Shown: piece after piece, positions 43,181 to 52,245 of the stretch | How the letters are laid out: the number at the start of each line of letters is the position of its first letter | Numbering within the stretch: the stretch's first letter is position 1 | Assembly: GCA_963783085.1 (NCBI GenBank) | Contig: CAWAMJ010000005.1 | Location: forward strand, 124,001-188,000 | Source: CAVYUC01 sp963783085 | GTDB lineage: Bacteria; Bacteroidota; Bacteroidia; Bacteroidales; Prolixibacteraceae | DNA: 64,000 nucleotides | Direction: 5' to 3' | The notes under the pieces: generated by a model | The model's database searches: none | What the model was told of the DNA's origin: nothing | The model's input: the letters and a program-made list of their open reading frames with translations, nothing else | Made by a program: the position numbers and the translations under genes

Positions 43181-43522
43181 ATGAATGTTTTAAGAAACAG
43201 CGTCAGGCTTATCGGCCACCTGGGCGACGACCCAAAAGTGAGAAAGTTGGACAACGGAAGAACAGTTGTTAGTTTTTCAATAGCAACCAACGAAGTTTAC
43301 CGCGACAGCAAAGGTGAAAAACAGTCGGAAACCACCTGGCACCGTCTGGTTGCCTGGGGAAAACAGGCAGAAGTTATTGAAAATTATGTAAAAAAAGGTT
43401 CAGAAATTGCGATTGAGGGAAAACTTACAAACCGTTCGTACGACGATAAAAACGGAATGAAACAGTACATTTCGGAAGTGGTTGTAAATTCTGTACTGCT
43501 ACTCGACAAAAGTAAAAATTGA
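43181..43522 (+). CDS. ssb: Single-stranded DNA-binding protein
   Basis: 113 residues, an OB fold: NVLRNSVRLIGHLGDDPKVRKLDNGRTVVSFSIATNEVYRDSKGEKQSETTWHRLVAWGKQAEVIENYVKKGSEIAIEGKLTNRSYDDKNG in order. It lacks the long acidic tail of major cellular SSB proteins (ends LLLDKSKN without a DDDIPF-type tip), so it is probably a short paralogue used in repair, recombination or by mobile elements rather than the main replication SSB. It is divergent from the zinc-ribbon gene and followed by a hairpin. Confidence 0.93.
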   Translation: MNVLRNSVRLIGHLGDDPKVRKLDNGRTVVSFSIATNEVYRDSKGEKQSETTWHRLVAWGKQAEVIENYVKKGSEIAIEGKLTNRSYDDKNGMKQYISEVVVNSVLLLDKSKN

Positions 43523-43564
43523 CGGGTTTTATCTTTCAAACGCAGTATAGCCCTGTAACAGAAA

Positions 43565-43590
43565 AAGAGGCTGTCCGATGGCAGCCTCTT
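43565..43590 (+). terminator. Hairpin after ssb
   Basis: AAGAGGCTG and CAGCCTCTT form a perfect 9-bp stem 43 bp after the ssb stop. No T-run follows on the plus strand, but AAAA flanks it on the other side, so it could also end transcripts from the minus strand. Confidence 0.6.
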
Positions 43591-43617
43591 CATATTACCG
43601 CCGAATAAGAAGTAATT

Positions 43618-43762
43618 AATTTTTGCACCGGGTTTTAACCCGGTGATTTCATGATGAATGAAAGTCGGCTTTAGCCTTTAATTTTCAGCATTTTAAAGGC
43701 TAAAGCCTGAACTTTGTTGATAAGTTTTTAACCACCGGGCTAAAGCCACGGTGTAAAAATCC
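43618..43762. repeat. Complex palindromic element
   Basis: About 145 bp within the 377-bp gap between ssb and the arginine decarboxylase gene. Nested inverted repeats: CACCGGGTTTTAACCCGGTG, GGCTTTAGCC with GGCTAAAGCC around a 20-nt spacer, and CACCGGGCTAAAGCCACGGTG. The outer ends (TTTTTGCACCG... and CGGTGTAAAAA) also pair, so the whole element can fold into one branched structure. It resembles dispersed Bacteroidetes palindromes built on CCGGGCTAAAGCCCGG. No gene in the rest of the gap. Confidence 0.8.
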
Positions 43763-43899
43763 GTATTCTTCACATAGCCTGTTCAGTGAACGAATACTGT
43801 AATTTCCAGTAGGAAAGGGTTTCAACCACATTTTTTTAAGCAAAAAAGCTTATTGATTAAGTGCCTGATTCAATAATCTTTTAATCCAAACCCAGGTGT

Positions 43900-45306
43900 T
43901 CAGGGATTATAACCAAGAATGTGGAACATGTCTTCCACGGTTTGTTCGTTGCGGTAAACGTAATCCACAAAATTTCCGGTTTCATCGCGGTCGATAATAA
44001 CATGTTGCGGCGCCGGTATCAGGCAATGTTTGATGCCGCCGTAACCGCTGATGGAATCCTGGTAGGCGCCGGTATGGAAAAATCCGAGATAAAGCGGTTC
44101 CTTTTCCCTGGAACTGTAACGCGGCAGCAAAATTTGCTGGTTCAAATCTTCCGAGTTGTAATAATCGGAATGATCGCAACTGATTCCGCCAATGTTTACG
44201 CGCGTGTATTCATTGTTCCATTTGTTGATAGGCAGCAAAATGAACTTTTCAAAAATCGACCAGGCATCCGGGATAGTGTTCATCAGGCTGTTATCGATGA
44301 TGTACCACAATTCAGCATCGTTTTGTTGTTTTTGCTCCAGTACCGAGAAAATGGTTGCACCGCTTTCACCTACCGTATATTTTCCGAATTCGGTGTAAAT
44401 ATCGGGTTCCTTTATTCCTTCGGCGTTACAGGCATCTTTAATGTTGTTCACAATTTCCCGGATCATGTATTCGTATTCGTACTCGAAACCCAAATGGCTG
44501 CGGATGGGAAAACCTCCGCCGAGATTTATCGAATTCAGCGACGGGCATTCTTTTTTCAGTTCGATATACATTTTCACCGATTTCTGGAATTCTCCCCAGT
44601 AATACAGCGTGTCTTTGATTCCCGAGTCCACAAAAAAATGAAGCATCGTCAGTTCAATGTTTTCCTTGCCGCTGATTTGGTTGTAATAAAAATCAAGAAT
44701 TTCGGAAGCCCTTATTCCCAGCCGCGAAGTATAGTACGCGCTTTGTGGTTCTTCGTCGATGGCCTTCCGGATACCTATTTGTATTTTCTTTCCATTGGCA
44801 ATGGCCAGTATCTTTTTCAGTTCATTTTTATTGTCGAGAATAATGGTGGAATTCGTAAAACCAAGGTCTTGAATTTCGATTAGCTTTCGGATGTATTCAT
44901 CGGTTTTATACCCGTTGTGCACCAGTTTAATTGACTTGTCAACTTCGCCTTTTTTGTACAAATTCAGAATTAAATCAATGTCGAACGACGAAGAGGTTTC
45001 GAGGTTTACATTGTATTGCAATGCCTTGTTGATTACGTGGTGAAAATGGCTGCATTTGGTGCAGTAACAATAGTTGTACGTTCCTTCGTAGCCGGCGGCT
45101 TTCATAGCGCGGCGGAATAAATTCCGGGCCTTCTTAATTTGGTCGCCAATGCGCGGCAGGTACATTAACCGGAATGGCGTACCGTATTTTTTGATTAAAT
45201 ATTTTAGTGAAACTCCGTAAAAATTGAGGTAACCATCTTCGAGGTCGAAACCCTCCTGCGGGAAATAATACGATTGTTCGATAAGGTCCTGATATGTGTT
45301 CTTCAT
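43900..45306 (-). CDS. speA: Arginine decarboxylase (Bacteroidetes type)
   Basis: 468 residues, fold-type III PLP decarboxylase giving agmatine from arginine, the first step of putrescine/spermidine synthesis. Family features: the PLP lysine area YNYCYCTKCSHFHHVI (residues near 75-90), NLETSSSFDIDLIL, SINLGGGFPIRS, TEFGKYTVGESGATIFSV, the cysteine-containing active-site loop IGGISCDHSDYYN and FFHTGAYQDSISGYGG. The length fits the short bacterial form rather than the 630-residue E. coli SpeA. It lies on the minus strand, apart from other polyamine genes. The ATG at 45306 is preceded by an AT-rich region. Confidence 0.9.
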   Translation of the reverse strand: MKNTYQDLIEQSYYFPQEGFDLEDGYLNFYGVSLKYLIKKYGTPFRLMYLPRIGDQIKKARNLFRRAMKAAGYEGTYNYCYCTKCSHFHHVINKALQYNVNLETSSSFDIDLILNLYKKGEVDKSIKLVHNGYKTDEYIRKLIEIQDLGFTNSTIILDNKNELKKILAIANGKKIQIGIRKAIDEEPQSAYYTSRLGIRASEILDFYYNQISGKENIELTMLHFFVDSGIKDTLYYWGEFQKSVKMYIELKKECPSLNSINLGGGFPIRSHLGFEYEYEYMIREIVNNIKDACNAEGIKEPDIYTEFGKYTVGESGATIFSVLEQKQQNDAELWYIIDNSLMNTIPDAWSIFEKFILLPINKWNNEYTRVNIGGISCDHSDYYNSEDLNQQILLPRYSSREKEPLYLGFFHTGAYQDSISGYGGIKHCLIPAPQHVIIDRDETGNFVDYVYRNEQTVEDMFHILGYNP

Positions 45307-45467
45307 TCTTTAAAAACCAACAATAAATTAGATAATGTTTTAACTTTCCAAAGTAAATACCTTTTTTGGTAAAAAAGTTCAAATAAAATTCAAAATTGAA
45401 TTTTTGTAAAATTTTTAACAAAATAAAAATGAATGGTTAACGCAGTGAGTATAATGTGGTGGCGGCG

Positions 45468-46634
45468 CTAAAATGACCACTTCAACCTGCCAAAAGCCGC
45501 TTTTCCCATTTCGCCAAATTCTGTTCCGGGCCGGCCAAAAAACAATTGTCCGGTTAGCAGTAGTTCAAGGTTGTTCCCCAAAGAATAAGTGAATGAAGGC
45601 CCAACGAACGAAGAAGCATCGCAGGGATTGAACATGCCCGAGAAATTCCCGGAAAAGAGAGGTGTAAACGGATAAGAAACCTGTCCGAACAGATCGTATT
45701 TTGCCAGCGATAACATTTTTGCAGAAATGTTTTGGTCGAAGAATTGCCGGCCGCCGGCATTTTCGGTAGCTCCCTGGCTGTTGAATAAAAATGCGGCATG
45801 AACATACAAACTGTTTTTGAAGGTGTAGTCGCCCGAAATGGAAGCTACCAGCGCTTCCCGGCTATCGACAATGTCATTCCGCGGAACGAACCAGGTAGCT
45901 TCGCCGCGAAATCCGCCGCCGCGTATGTCGCCCGACCAGCCTCCGCCCAGAACAAAATCTTTTCCAACCTGGCCGCCGAGAAACTGAAAATCGTAATTGA
46001 ATTTTGAAAACCTGTACATTCCGGCAACAGCCGTTTCGTCGGAATTTCTTCCTACTTTATAAACCAGTTGTGCCGAAGAGGTTACGCTGGTATAATACTG
46101 AATTTTCACGGCGTCGGTTCCGGGACGTTCTTCGTAATCGAAATCGAAATAGGAAAAAGTGTTGAAAACATCGTTTGGATTCCACACGAGATTAATTCCC
46201 CAGTTAATCCGTTGACGGCCAACCCGGACCTGCCATTTTCCCTGAATGTAATCCGCCCATGCCCGGTCGATCATCGAATGCATGAACCAGTTGTCTCCGG
46301 ATGCAACTGTTCCTGCCAAATCAAAGTACCCGTAATCGGTATCCACATATTCCTTGTAAAGCGGAAAAACGCGAATAAGCTGGCCGAAGAAAATGCGGTT
46401 TCGGGCTTCCACGGCAAACGTAAAATGGTTGTTGGCATACCACCTGAAATTTAACCGGTTATGGATGAGGTTCGACGAAAGATAATCGGCGTCGAGTCCC
46501 GGAAGCTGGCGATCGGGTTTGTAATACATGTATAAGTCTTTGATGTAACCGGTTAGTGTAACCGGTTTCAGTTGGGCATTTGCAGTGAGGTTAACAAGGA
46601 GCAAAAGAAGTAAAATGCAACGTACAGGCTTCAT
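45468..46634 (-). CDS. Outer-membrane porin-like beta-barrel protein
   Basis: 388 residues from the ATG at 46634, which follows the stop of the CAP gene by one base; the start at 46661 lies inside that gene. Signal peptide MKPVRCILLLLLLVNLTANAQ. Many beta strands with aromatic girdles (LNFRWYANNHFTFAVEARNRIFF, WADYIQGKWQVRVGRQRINWG) and a C-terminal strand ending KWSF, a typical outer-membrane insertion signal. Similar in layout to uncharacterised Bacteroidetes porins associated with ABC export operons. It is the last gene of the minus-strand operon that starts at the TetR gene. Confidence 0.82.
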   Translation of the reverse strand: MKPVRCILLLLLLVNLTANAQLKPVTLTGYIKDLYMYYKPDRQLPGLDADYLSSNLIHNRLNFRWYANNHFTFAVEARNRIFFGQLIRVFPLYKEYVDTDYGYFDLAGTVASGDNWFMHSMIDRAWADYIQGKWQVRVGRQRINWGINLVWNPNDVFNTFSYFDFDYEERPGTDAVKIQYYTSVTSSAQLVYKVGRNSDETAVAGMYRFSKFNYDFQFLGGQVGKDFVLGGGWSGDIRGGGFRGEATWFVPRNDIVDSREALVASISGDYTFKNSLYVHAAFLFNSQGATENAGGRQFFDQNISAKMLSLAKYDLFGQVSYPFTPLFSGNFSGMFNPCDASSFVGPSFTYSLGNNLELLLTGQLFFGRPGTEFGEMGKAAFGRLKWSF

Positions 46635-46635
46635 T

Positions 46636-47316
46636 TTAGTTGTTTGTAAATTCCCCGGCAAAATCCATCACCCACATGTTCCGGTATTCGGGATGACGGC
46701 CCGATGCCACGCCAATCCATTTAAAATCGGGATGAAGAAAATTTTCCCGGTGCCCGCGATTTTTCACACCGTCGTCAATAAGCAGGTAAACAACCACTTG
46801 TTGCGCAGAAATTCCACCGTACGCAATATTTTCGGCAATTCGTTGGTTCCACCGGCCGTAGCGTTCAATCCGATCCGTTATTTTTGAGTGGTCGCCGCCA
46901 ACATGGCCGGTTTTACCGCTTTTCGACTGGTCGTTTACATGGTCCCGTGCTGCTTTGGTCAGGCCTTCGCTGGGGTAAATCAGGGGCAGCGGTTGTAATT
47001 TCTGTAATTCCTGAATACATTCATTCAAGGCATCCACGCCTTCCGCAGTTTTCAATGGTTTGTCGCCCGGGTAAAACAAAATGTTGTGTTTGTAATTGTT
47101 TTTTAACGGTACCATATAATCTTCGGCGTACTGTGCCGGATTCGACCTTAATTTGTTAATCTCAAGAATTACTTCCCGTTCGAGACTGGTAAGATATCGG
47201 GCGTCTGCCGCAGTATTGAGCGCCGGATTGTTCCAGCTTTTTTCATGGTCGTCATTCGAACCGAAAACCGTTGTAACGGTTAAAACCAGTAACAGCAGGG
47301 CAAGTGTTTGTTTCAT
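46636..47316 (-). CDS. Secreted CAP-domain (SCP/PR1-like) protein
   Basis: 226 residues with a signal peptide (residues 1-19, TVFGS). The CAP core is visible: EVILEINKLRSNPAQYAEDY (about 47-66), LTKAARDHVNDQSKSGKTGHVG (His of the cavity), SKITDRIERYGRWNQRIAENIAYG (Glu in AENIAYG), LLIDDGVKNRGHRENFLHPDFKWIGVA (His in GHRENFL). Bacterial CAP proteins are extracellular or periplasmic, function mostly unknown; some bind lipid or protect the envelope. It follows the ABC ATPase gene by 2 bp and is followed by the barrel gene, so it belongs to the same export operon. Confidence 0.9.
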   Translation of the reverse strand: MKQTLALLLLVLTVTTVFGSNDDHEKSWNNPALNTAADARYLTSLEREVILEINKLRSNPAQYAEDYMVPLKNNYKHNILFYPGDKPLKTAEGVDALNECIQELQKLQPLPLIYPSEGLTKAARDHVNDQSKSGKTGHVGGDHSKITDRIERYGRWNQRIAENIAYGGISAQQVVVYLLIDDGVKNRGHRENFLHPDFKWIGVASGRHPEYRNMWVMDFAGEFTNN

Positions 47317-47318
47317 CG

Positions 47319-48005
47319 CTAAATTCTTTTTTCGTCGTTTATTACTTTTCCGTCTTCCAGGGTAATTACCCGGCGGGCTTTGTTTACAACCCGCTGGTCG
47401 TGCGTTGAAAAGATAAACGTAACTTTTTCCTCTTTATTTAGTTGTTCCATGATATCGAGTAAATTTTCAGTCGATTTGGAATCGAGGTTAGCGGTGGGTT
47501 CATCGGCCAGCACAAATTTTGGTTTCGATGCCAGCGCACGCGCTACTGCCACCCGTTGCTGCTGTCCGCCCGAGAGTTTTCCCGGTTTCCGATCCATCAT
47601 TTCGCCCAATCCCACAGCTCGGAGTAATTCCGTGGCGCGGGCGTCGCGTTTGGCTTTTTTCCAACCTTGCAGGTGCATAATGAATTCCACGTTTTCTTTG
47701 GCCGTTAACACCGGGATCAGGTTATAGGCCTGAAATACAAACCCGATGTTGTACATCCGGAAATCAGTCAGTTTTCTTGATGAAAGCTCAGTGATTTTTA
47801 CGCTGTTAATAACAACGCTGCCTTGTGTTGCGTCATCGAGGCCGCCGACAATATTCAGCAACGTGGTTTTTCCGGAACCCGACGGCCCCACAATCGCGGT
47901 GAATTCTCCTTCGTCAATCGAAATGTTCACTCCGTTAACCGCATGAACAGCAACCGATTCGCTGTTGTAGGTTTTGTGCAGGTTTTCTATTTCTATGATT
48001 TTCAT
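47319..48005 (-). CDS. ABC transporter ATPase of the LolD/MacB class
   Basis: 228 residues. Walker A GPSGSGKTTL (about 39-48), Q-loop in VFQAYNLIPVLTAKENV, signature LSGGQQQRVAVARAL, Walker B KFVLADEPTANLDS, switch His in FIFSTHDQRVV. This subfamily drives lipoprotein release or mechanotransmission (LolCDE/MacB) rather than pore transport. It lies between the FtsX-like permease (48180) and the CAP gene and works with one or both FtsX-like permeases of this operon. Confidence 0.95.
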   Translation of the reverse strand: MKIIEIENLHKTYNSESVAVHAVNGVNISIDEGEFTAIVGPSGSGKTTLLNIVGGLDDATQGSVVINSVKITELSSRKLTDFRMYNIGFVFQAYNLIPVLTAKENVEFIMHLQGWKKAKRDARATELLRAVGLGEMMDRKPGKLSGGQQQRVAVARALASKPKFVLADEPTANLDSKSTENLLDIMEQLNKEEKVTFIFSTHDQRVVNKARRVITLEDGKVINDEKRI

Positions 48006-48179
48006 TGTTTAATGCTTTAATGAGTGAATGCTATAACATCAACTCCAAATTTTTTCGTCCGCTTTTTTAAGCCTTCAACAAAAATATCTTTTTCTGTCAT
48101 TGCACTATTATTAAAAAATTCTTTTGTCATTAATTCATTTTTTTTTAATTCATTCTCGCATTCCCTCATTCATGCATTA

Positions 48180-49400
48180 CTAATCCGTCCGCGTAGCCTC
48201 CGCCGGGTTTAGTTTCAGCGCTTTTCGGGCCGGGTAAATAGCCGATAGAATTCCCGTTACAATTACAAGAATACCAATCGTTACCAAAGAATCGGGCTGC
48301 AGCGAAGTGTACACCTGCGAACCAAACCCGTATTTTTCCAGTCCCTCGGCAAACATGGAAACATCGATGGGCCGTGTTTCGAAAAATTTGGTGACCACCG
48401 TTCCCAGAATCATTCCCAAAAGTCCGCCGGTAAAGGTCAGCATAATTGATTCCAGGATAATCATGAAAAATATTTTTCGCTTGTTCATTCCAACTGCCAT
48501 TAACATTCCGATTTCTTTCACCCGCTCCAAAACCGCCATTAGCATGGTGTTGATGATCCCGAAACAAAGCGCCAGTAAAATGATGAGGATAAAAATATAC
48601 ATGTACTGATCCATCGAGTCGGTGAGGAGCGACATTTCGGGGCTCAGTTCTTTCCAGGTTTGAACGTCGTAATCGCCTGTAATTTTTTGGATTTCTGGTT
48701 TTATTACCGGAGCTTCGTCCCCGTTTTCGAGTAACACGGCAATTTCATGGGCTGTATTGTCTTCCATTCCCAACTGCGTTTTCAAATCGTCGTATAAAAC
48801 AAACATGTGGGTTTCATCGAAACTGGTGTTGGTGGTTTTGTAAATTCCTGAAACACGGTAACCTTTCGACGATAAATTCCCGTCGCGGTCAACCAACTGA
48901 ACGTTGATTTTTGAGCCTGTTTTCAACTGTAGTTTTTTTGCCATTTTCTGGCCGATGACCACCGGTGGCATCCGGGTGGTTTTTTCGAGGTAAGTTCCGT
49001 CAATCAAATGTTCCTCAATATTGGTTACCCTTTTTTCATTGTCAACATCAACTCCCACCAGTTTTCCACCGCCTGTGCCGTGTGCCGCCATTACAAACGG
49101 CTCGGCAATTAAACGGCGGCTGGCTGCCAAAACTCCGTCTACCGATTCTATTTCGTTTAGCATTTCCTTCGAATCGGAAATATAATATTCAATGTTGTTG
49201 TTTTCCAGGAAACGGGGAGCATGAACCTGAATATGTGCCAGCTCGAGCTTGGTAGCCGATTCAATACGGGCGTCTACTGCACCCTGCATAAATGCCATGG
49301 TAAACACGCCGGCAAACAACCCGATGGCAATGGCTACAATCATTATCAGGCTTCGCGACTTGCTCCGCCAAACATTTCTCCAGGCTATTGATCCAATCAT
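48180..49400 (-). CDS. FtsX/LolC-type ABC permease
   Basis: 406 residues. One N-terminal membrane helix (SLIMIVAIAIGLFAGVFTMAF), a large periplasmic MacB-like core (about 40-270), then three helices near the end (MYIFILIILLALCFGIINTML, FMIILESIMLTFTGGLLGMILG, LVTIGILVIVTGILSAIYPA) and the closing signature ARKALKLNPAEATRT typical of FtsX domains. It pairs with the ATPase at 47319, with a 174-bp gap. The second permease of the operon (49527-50749) is broken. Confidence 0.93.
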   Translation of the reverse strand: MIGSIAWRNVWRSKSRSLIMIVAIAIGLFAGVFTMAFMQGAVDARIESATKLELAHIQVHAPRFLENNNIEYYISDSKEMLNEIESVDGVLAASRRLIAEPFVMAAHGTGGGKLVGVDVDNEKRVTNIEEHLIDGTYLEKTTRMPPVVIGQKMAKKLQLKTGSKINVQLVDRDGNLSSKGYRVSGIYKTTNTSFDETHMFVLYDDLKTQLGMEDNTAHEIAVLLENGDEAPVIKPEIQKITGDYDVQTWKELSPEMSLLTDSMDQYMYIFILIILLALCFGIINTMLMAVLERVKEIGMLMAVGMNKRKIFFMIILESIMLTFTGGLLGMILGTVVTKFFETRPIDVSMFAEGLEKYGFGSQVYTSLQPDSLVTIGILVIVTGILSAIYPARKALKLNPAEATRTD

Positions 49401-49416
49401 TGTTTTATATTTTTTA

Positions 49417-49518
49417 CTGTTACTGCTCTCTGCGACTGTTTATTTCTTTTCACTACTACTGTCCACTGCGAATGTCAACTGGACTGCGATGTCAACTGCG
49501 ACTGTCAACTGCGACTGC
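49417..49518. repeat. Degenerate ACTGCGACTGTCA tandem repeat between the two permease genes
   Basis: Units of about 13 bp (ACTGCGACTGTCA, with 12-bp and shorter variants) repeated several times in the operon spacer. A shorter CTGCGACTG...ACTGCG copy lies at 50765-50785, in the next spacer of the same operon. Compare the GAAGACG repeat in the his operon. Confidence 0.8.
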
Positions 49519-49526
49519 CCGCTTCT

Positions 49527-50749
49527 TCATGCCCGCATGGCTTTGGTAATTTTCAGCCGGTAAATATTTAAAACCGGAAAAACGGATATGAACATGCTGA
49601 TGATAAAAACCAGGATCATCTGGTTGTAGAACAACGACGATTTAAGTGAAAAATACAGGTACGGCTCCATTCCGTATTGTGCGTATGCTTCTGCCATTTC
49701 GCCTGAAAGCGGTAGCGGATGGTAATAAAAATACAAACAGAAAAAATAGCTGATTATCAATCCGATGGCGCATCCGATTAAACCAATCAAAATGGTTTCA
49801 ACAACGACAACTACCGACAGTTTTCGTTTTTTCATTCCCACGGCGTGAACAACGCCAAATTCACGTTTACGTTCTTTTACCATCATCATAATTACGCTGA
49901 ACATTCCAAAAGCAATTACCACATATAAAATACCGAGCATAATATAACCTCCGCCGCGGTCGCTTTTAATAAGCTGTACCAGTTCGGGTTGCATTTCTGT
50001 CCAGGTCATCACCCGGTTTCCCGGCGGAAGCAAGTTGCTTCGATATCTTTCTTAATTTGATCCACTTTGTAATGATCATCGGTCATCACCACCAGCGACG
50101 TTGAAATTCCGTAGGCGGAATAAAATTCCCGGGCCCTTCCGATATCAAGATAAACCAGCCTTTTGTTGAATTCCGGGCTGGGGTGGGTCATGATCCCCAC
50201 AATTTCAAACAAACCATTGGCGCTGATTCCGTGATATCCCTGGCTAATCATAACAAGCGTATCGCCTACTTCGAGATTTAAATAACCGGCCAGTCCTTCC
50301 GCGATCACTGCACCTTTGTCGCCTTTTTTCAGAAACCGGCCACTGGTTATTTTTTGCGAAATTTTGGTAATCTGGTCTTCGGCTTCCGGTTCAATGCCGA
50401 TAACCATGGCCGGTTTGCTGTGCAGGTGATCGGCAGCCAGTGCAAACGATTCCAGCCGGTCGGAAACCAGTGTTACGTTTCTGATGTCCGCAATTTTCGA
50501 TTTTAATTCGCCGGATGCTTCGAACCCGTTATCAAGCGTGCGTTCTTCCCAATAGGCGGTATCCTGAACCTGCAGATATCCACTGTAAAATTTAACGGTA
50601 TTTTCAATCATGCTGTCGTACGAACCTTCCTGCATCGACCGCATCCACGACGCTAAAAACACGCTGAAAACAATGGAAGAAACAGCGATGATTGTCCTCC
50701 GGCGGTTTCGCCATAAATTTCGCCAGGCCAGTTTGAAATTTGTTCTCAT
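49527..50749 (-). pseudogene. FtsX/MacB-type ABC permease split by a frameshift
   Basis: Two adjacent minus-strand frames together make one permease of about 410 residues, the same size as its neighbour. The first (50009-50749) has the N-terminal helix (RRRTIIAVSSIVFSVFLASW) and periplasmic core, then stops at TGA after DIEATCFRRETG. The second (49527-50033), in another frame, continues with LLPPGNRVMTWTEMQPELVQL and three membrane helices, ending NIYRLKITKAMRA. The switch point is within 50010-50045; one missing base (or two extra) explains it. As in purU, this may be a real mutation or an error; if real, only one permease works. Confidence 0.88.
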
Positions 50750-50795
50750 TTTAATTGTTATTTCGTTCTGCGACTGAAAACTGCGGGTGCCGGCT

Positions 50796-51545
50796 TTACC
50801 TAATTCTTTTCATGTTCTGTTGCGAAAAAAACGACTCATCGAGATCGGCTCCAAAATCCATGTCATCAAAAATCAGGATGGTTTTCTGACCTTCTTCGTC
50901 GGCCGGAATCATTTCGAGGCGGGTAGGCATTTCGCGATCGTCCATCTGTTTTATTTCCGACATGATTTCGGTATTGACCAAATCACCGTCTTCATCGTAA
51001 TATTCCGCACGTAACCAGTGCAAATCCTTTTTCGTTACCCACATGATTATTTTTCCCCAAACAACCGGTGCGTCATCGTGCGGTATCAGTTGAATTTTGT
51101 AGCAATCGAATCCCCTGATGTTTTCCGTACCCAGTAACTGGTGGTCGTAATCGTTTACCATCGATGATTCGTTGACCAAATCGTCGTTCGTAAAATCGGA
51201 ACCCATCCATGACTGCATCATCATTGATGGCGGGATTTTTATCATCCGTTCGATAGCAGGCACCCAATTCCACATTTCATTCCCGCGTTTCAGGAAAACC
51301 TGTCCTTTTTCCTTAGCCGGCGCGGTAATGTATATTAGCGAATATTCATTGCCGAGAGTCCAGCTTTTCATGGAAACTTCGCGCGACCAGGTTGGGCGTT
51401 CAATAATCATGGTGAGTTCACCTTTGCTCGAAGTGCCGCGAAATTTTTCGTCCGCCTGCCGGACGATTTCTTTCACATCAATTTTCTGTGCCCAGCTAAA
51501 ACTGCTTAAAAAGCTGAAAAATAACAATACAACTTTGGTCTTCAT
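50796..51545 (-). CDS. LolA-like outer membrane lipoprotein-sorting protein
   Basis: 249 residues with a signal peptide (residues 1-19, SSFSWAQ). Pattern SSKGELTMIIERPTWSREVSMKSWTLGNEYSLIYITAPAKEKGQVFLKRGNEMWNWVPAIERMIKIPPSMM is the DUF4292/LolA-like outer-membrane lipoprotein-sorting family that accompanies FtsX-type ABC permeases. These have a half-open beta barrel that carries lipid or lipoprotein. Lying between TetR and the permeases, it likely works as the periplasmic carrier in this export operon. Its end is 46 bp before the permease start. Confidence 0.88.
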   Translation of the reverse strand: MKTKVVLLFFSFLSSFSWAQKIDVKEIVRQADEKFRGTSSKGELTMIIERPTWSREVSMKSWTLGNEYSLIYITAPAKEKGQVFLKRGNEMWNWVPAIERMIKIPPSMMMQSWMGSDFTNDDLVNESSMVNDYDHQLLGTENIRGFDCYKIQLIPHDDAPVVWGKIIMWVTKKDLHWLRAEYYDEDGDLVNTEIMSEIKQMDDREMPTRLEMIPADEEGQKTILIFDDMDFGADLDESFFSQQNMKRIR

Positions 51546-52147
51546 TGTTTTGAATTTTGATTGTTAATGATGCGAAATGCCGCATCAATTATACTGGCTT
51601 CCATTTGTTCCGCCGGAAATATATCGGGTGCGGCAACGCAATATAAAAAAGCGCCTTCAATCATGGCGCTTATCGCCATTAAATCCGCATCCGGATTTTT
51701 GCTTCCTTCGGATTTAATGAAATTATAAAACATACTAAAAATGGGCTCTGCCTTTTCCTTGTAGCCTTTCGAAAAGGTTTCGTTCACGTTTGGTTGCAGC
51801 AGGAGCGAGAAAAACAATTTCCAGTGTTGCAAATTCTCGCGCACGATTTTAAAATTTTGTTTAATGAAAAAAATGAATTCTTCTTTGGTTAATGTACCGT
51901 CTTTGTTTAAGTCGAAATTGCTGTAAATATCGTTGAATCCGTCTTCAATCAATTCATCGAGAATTTCTTTTTTGCTTTCGAAATAATTATAAGCGAGCCC
52001 TTTGGAAATTCCTGCTTTTTTGGCAATCCGGCTGATGGAAGTGGCGTGGAAACCATTTTCGGCAAAAAGTTCCAGCGCTGTGTTCATTATCAGTTTCTTT
52101 TTCTGTTTCCTGATATCGTCGAATTGTTTTGCACTTCGAGGTGACAT
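51542..52147 (-). CDS. TetR family regulator with an EF-hand loop
   Basis: 201 residues. HTH at the N-terminus (TALELFAENGFHATSISRIAKKAGISKGLAYNYFESKKEIL, about 23-63). In the ligand domain, residues 79-90 read DLNKDGTLTKEE, a full calcium EF-hand loop (acidic or amide residues at 1, 3 and 5, Gly 6, hydrophobic 8, Glu 12) flanked by helix-like segments (FNDIYSNF and FIFFIKQNF). Two operator-like sites lie 22-116 bp upstream. It is the first gene of the minus-strand export operon and overlaps the LolA-like gene by 4 bp, so it is probably an autoregulated local repressor. Confidence 0.92.
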   Translation of the reverse strand: MSPRSAKQFDDIRKQKKKLIMNTALELFAENGFHATSISRIAKKAGISKGLAYNYFESKKEILDELIEDGFNDIYSNFDLNKDGTLTKEEFIFFIKQNFKIVRENLQHWKLFFSLLLQPNVNETFSKGYKEKAEPIFSMFYNFIKSEGSKNPDADLMAISAMIEGAFLYCVAAPDIFPAEQMEASIIDAAFRIINNQNSKQ

Positions 52148-52168
52148 GATTCTCCTGTTTTTTAAATA

Positions 52169-52188
52169 TTGACTGAACGGTTGGTCAA
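52169..52188. promoter_or_regulatory. TetR-type operator 1
   Basis: TTGACTGAACGGTTGGTCAA, an imperfect palindrome (TTGAC...GTCAA, 7 of 10 pairs), 22 bp upstream of the TetR start. It shares GACTGAA and GGTCAA with the second site at 52246. Confidence 0.6.
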
Positions 52189-52245
52189 AAGTAAATCATC
52201 TTTTTCGATTGTGCAACAGGTTCAATATTAAGTAAATGTTAAAAA

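Noticed and set aside
43900..44883. Long plus-strand frame (320 codons) over the arginine decarboxylase gene
   Set aside because: It is antisense to a well-supported gene and has no family match.
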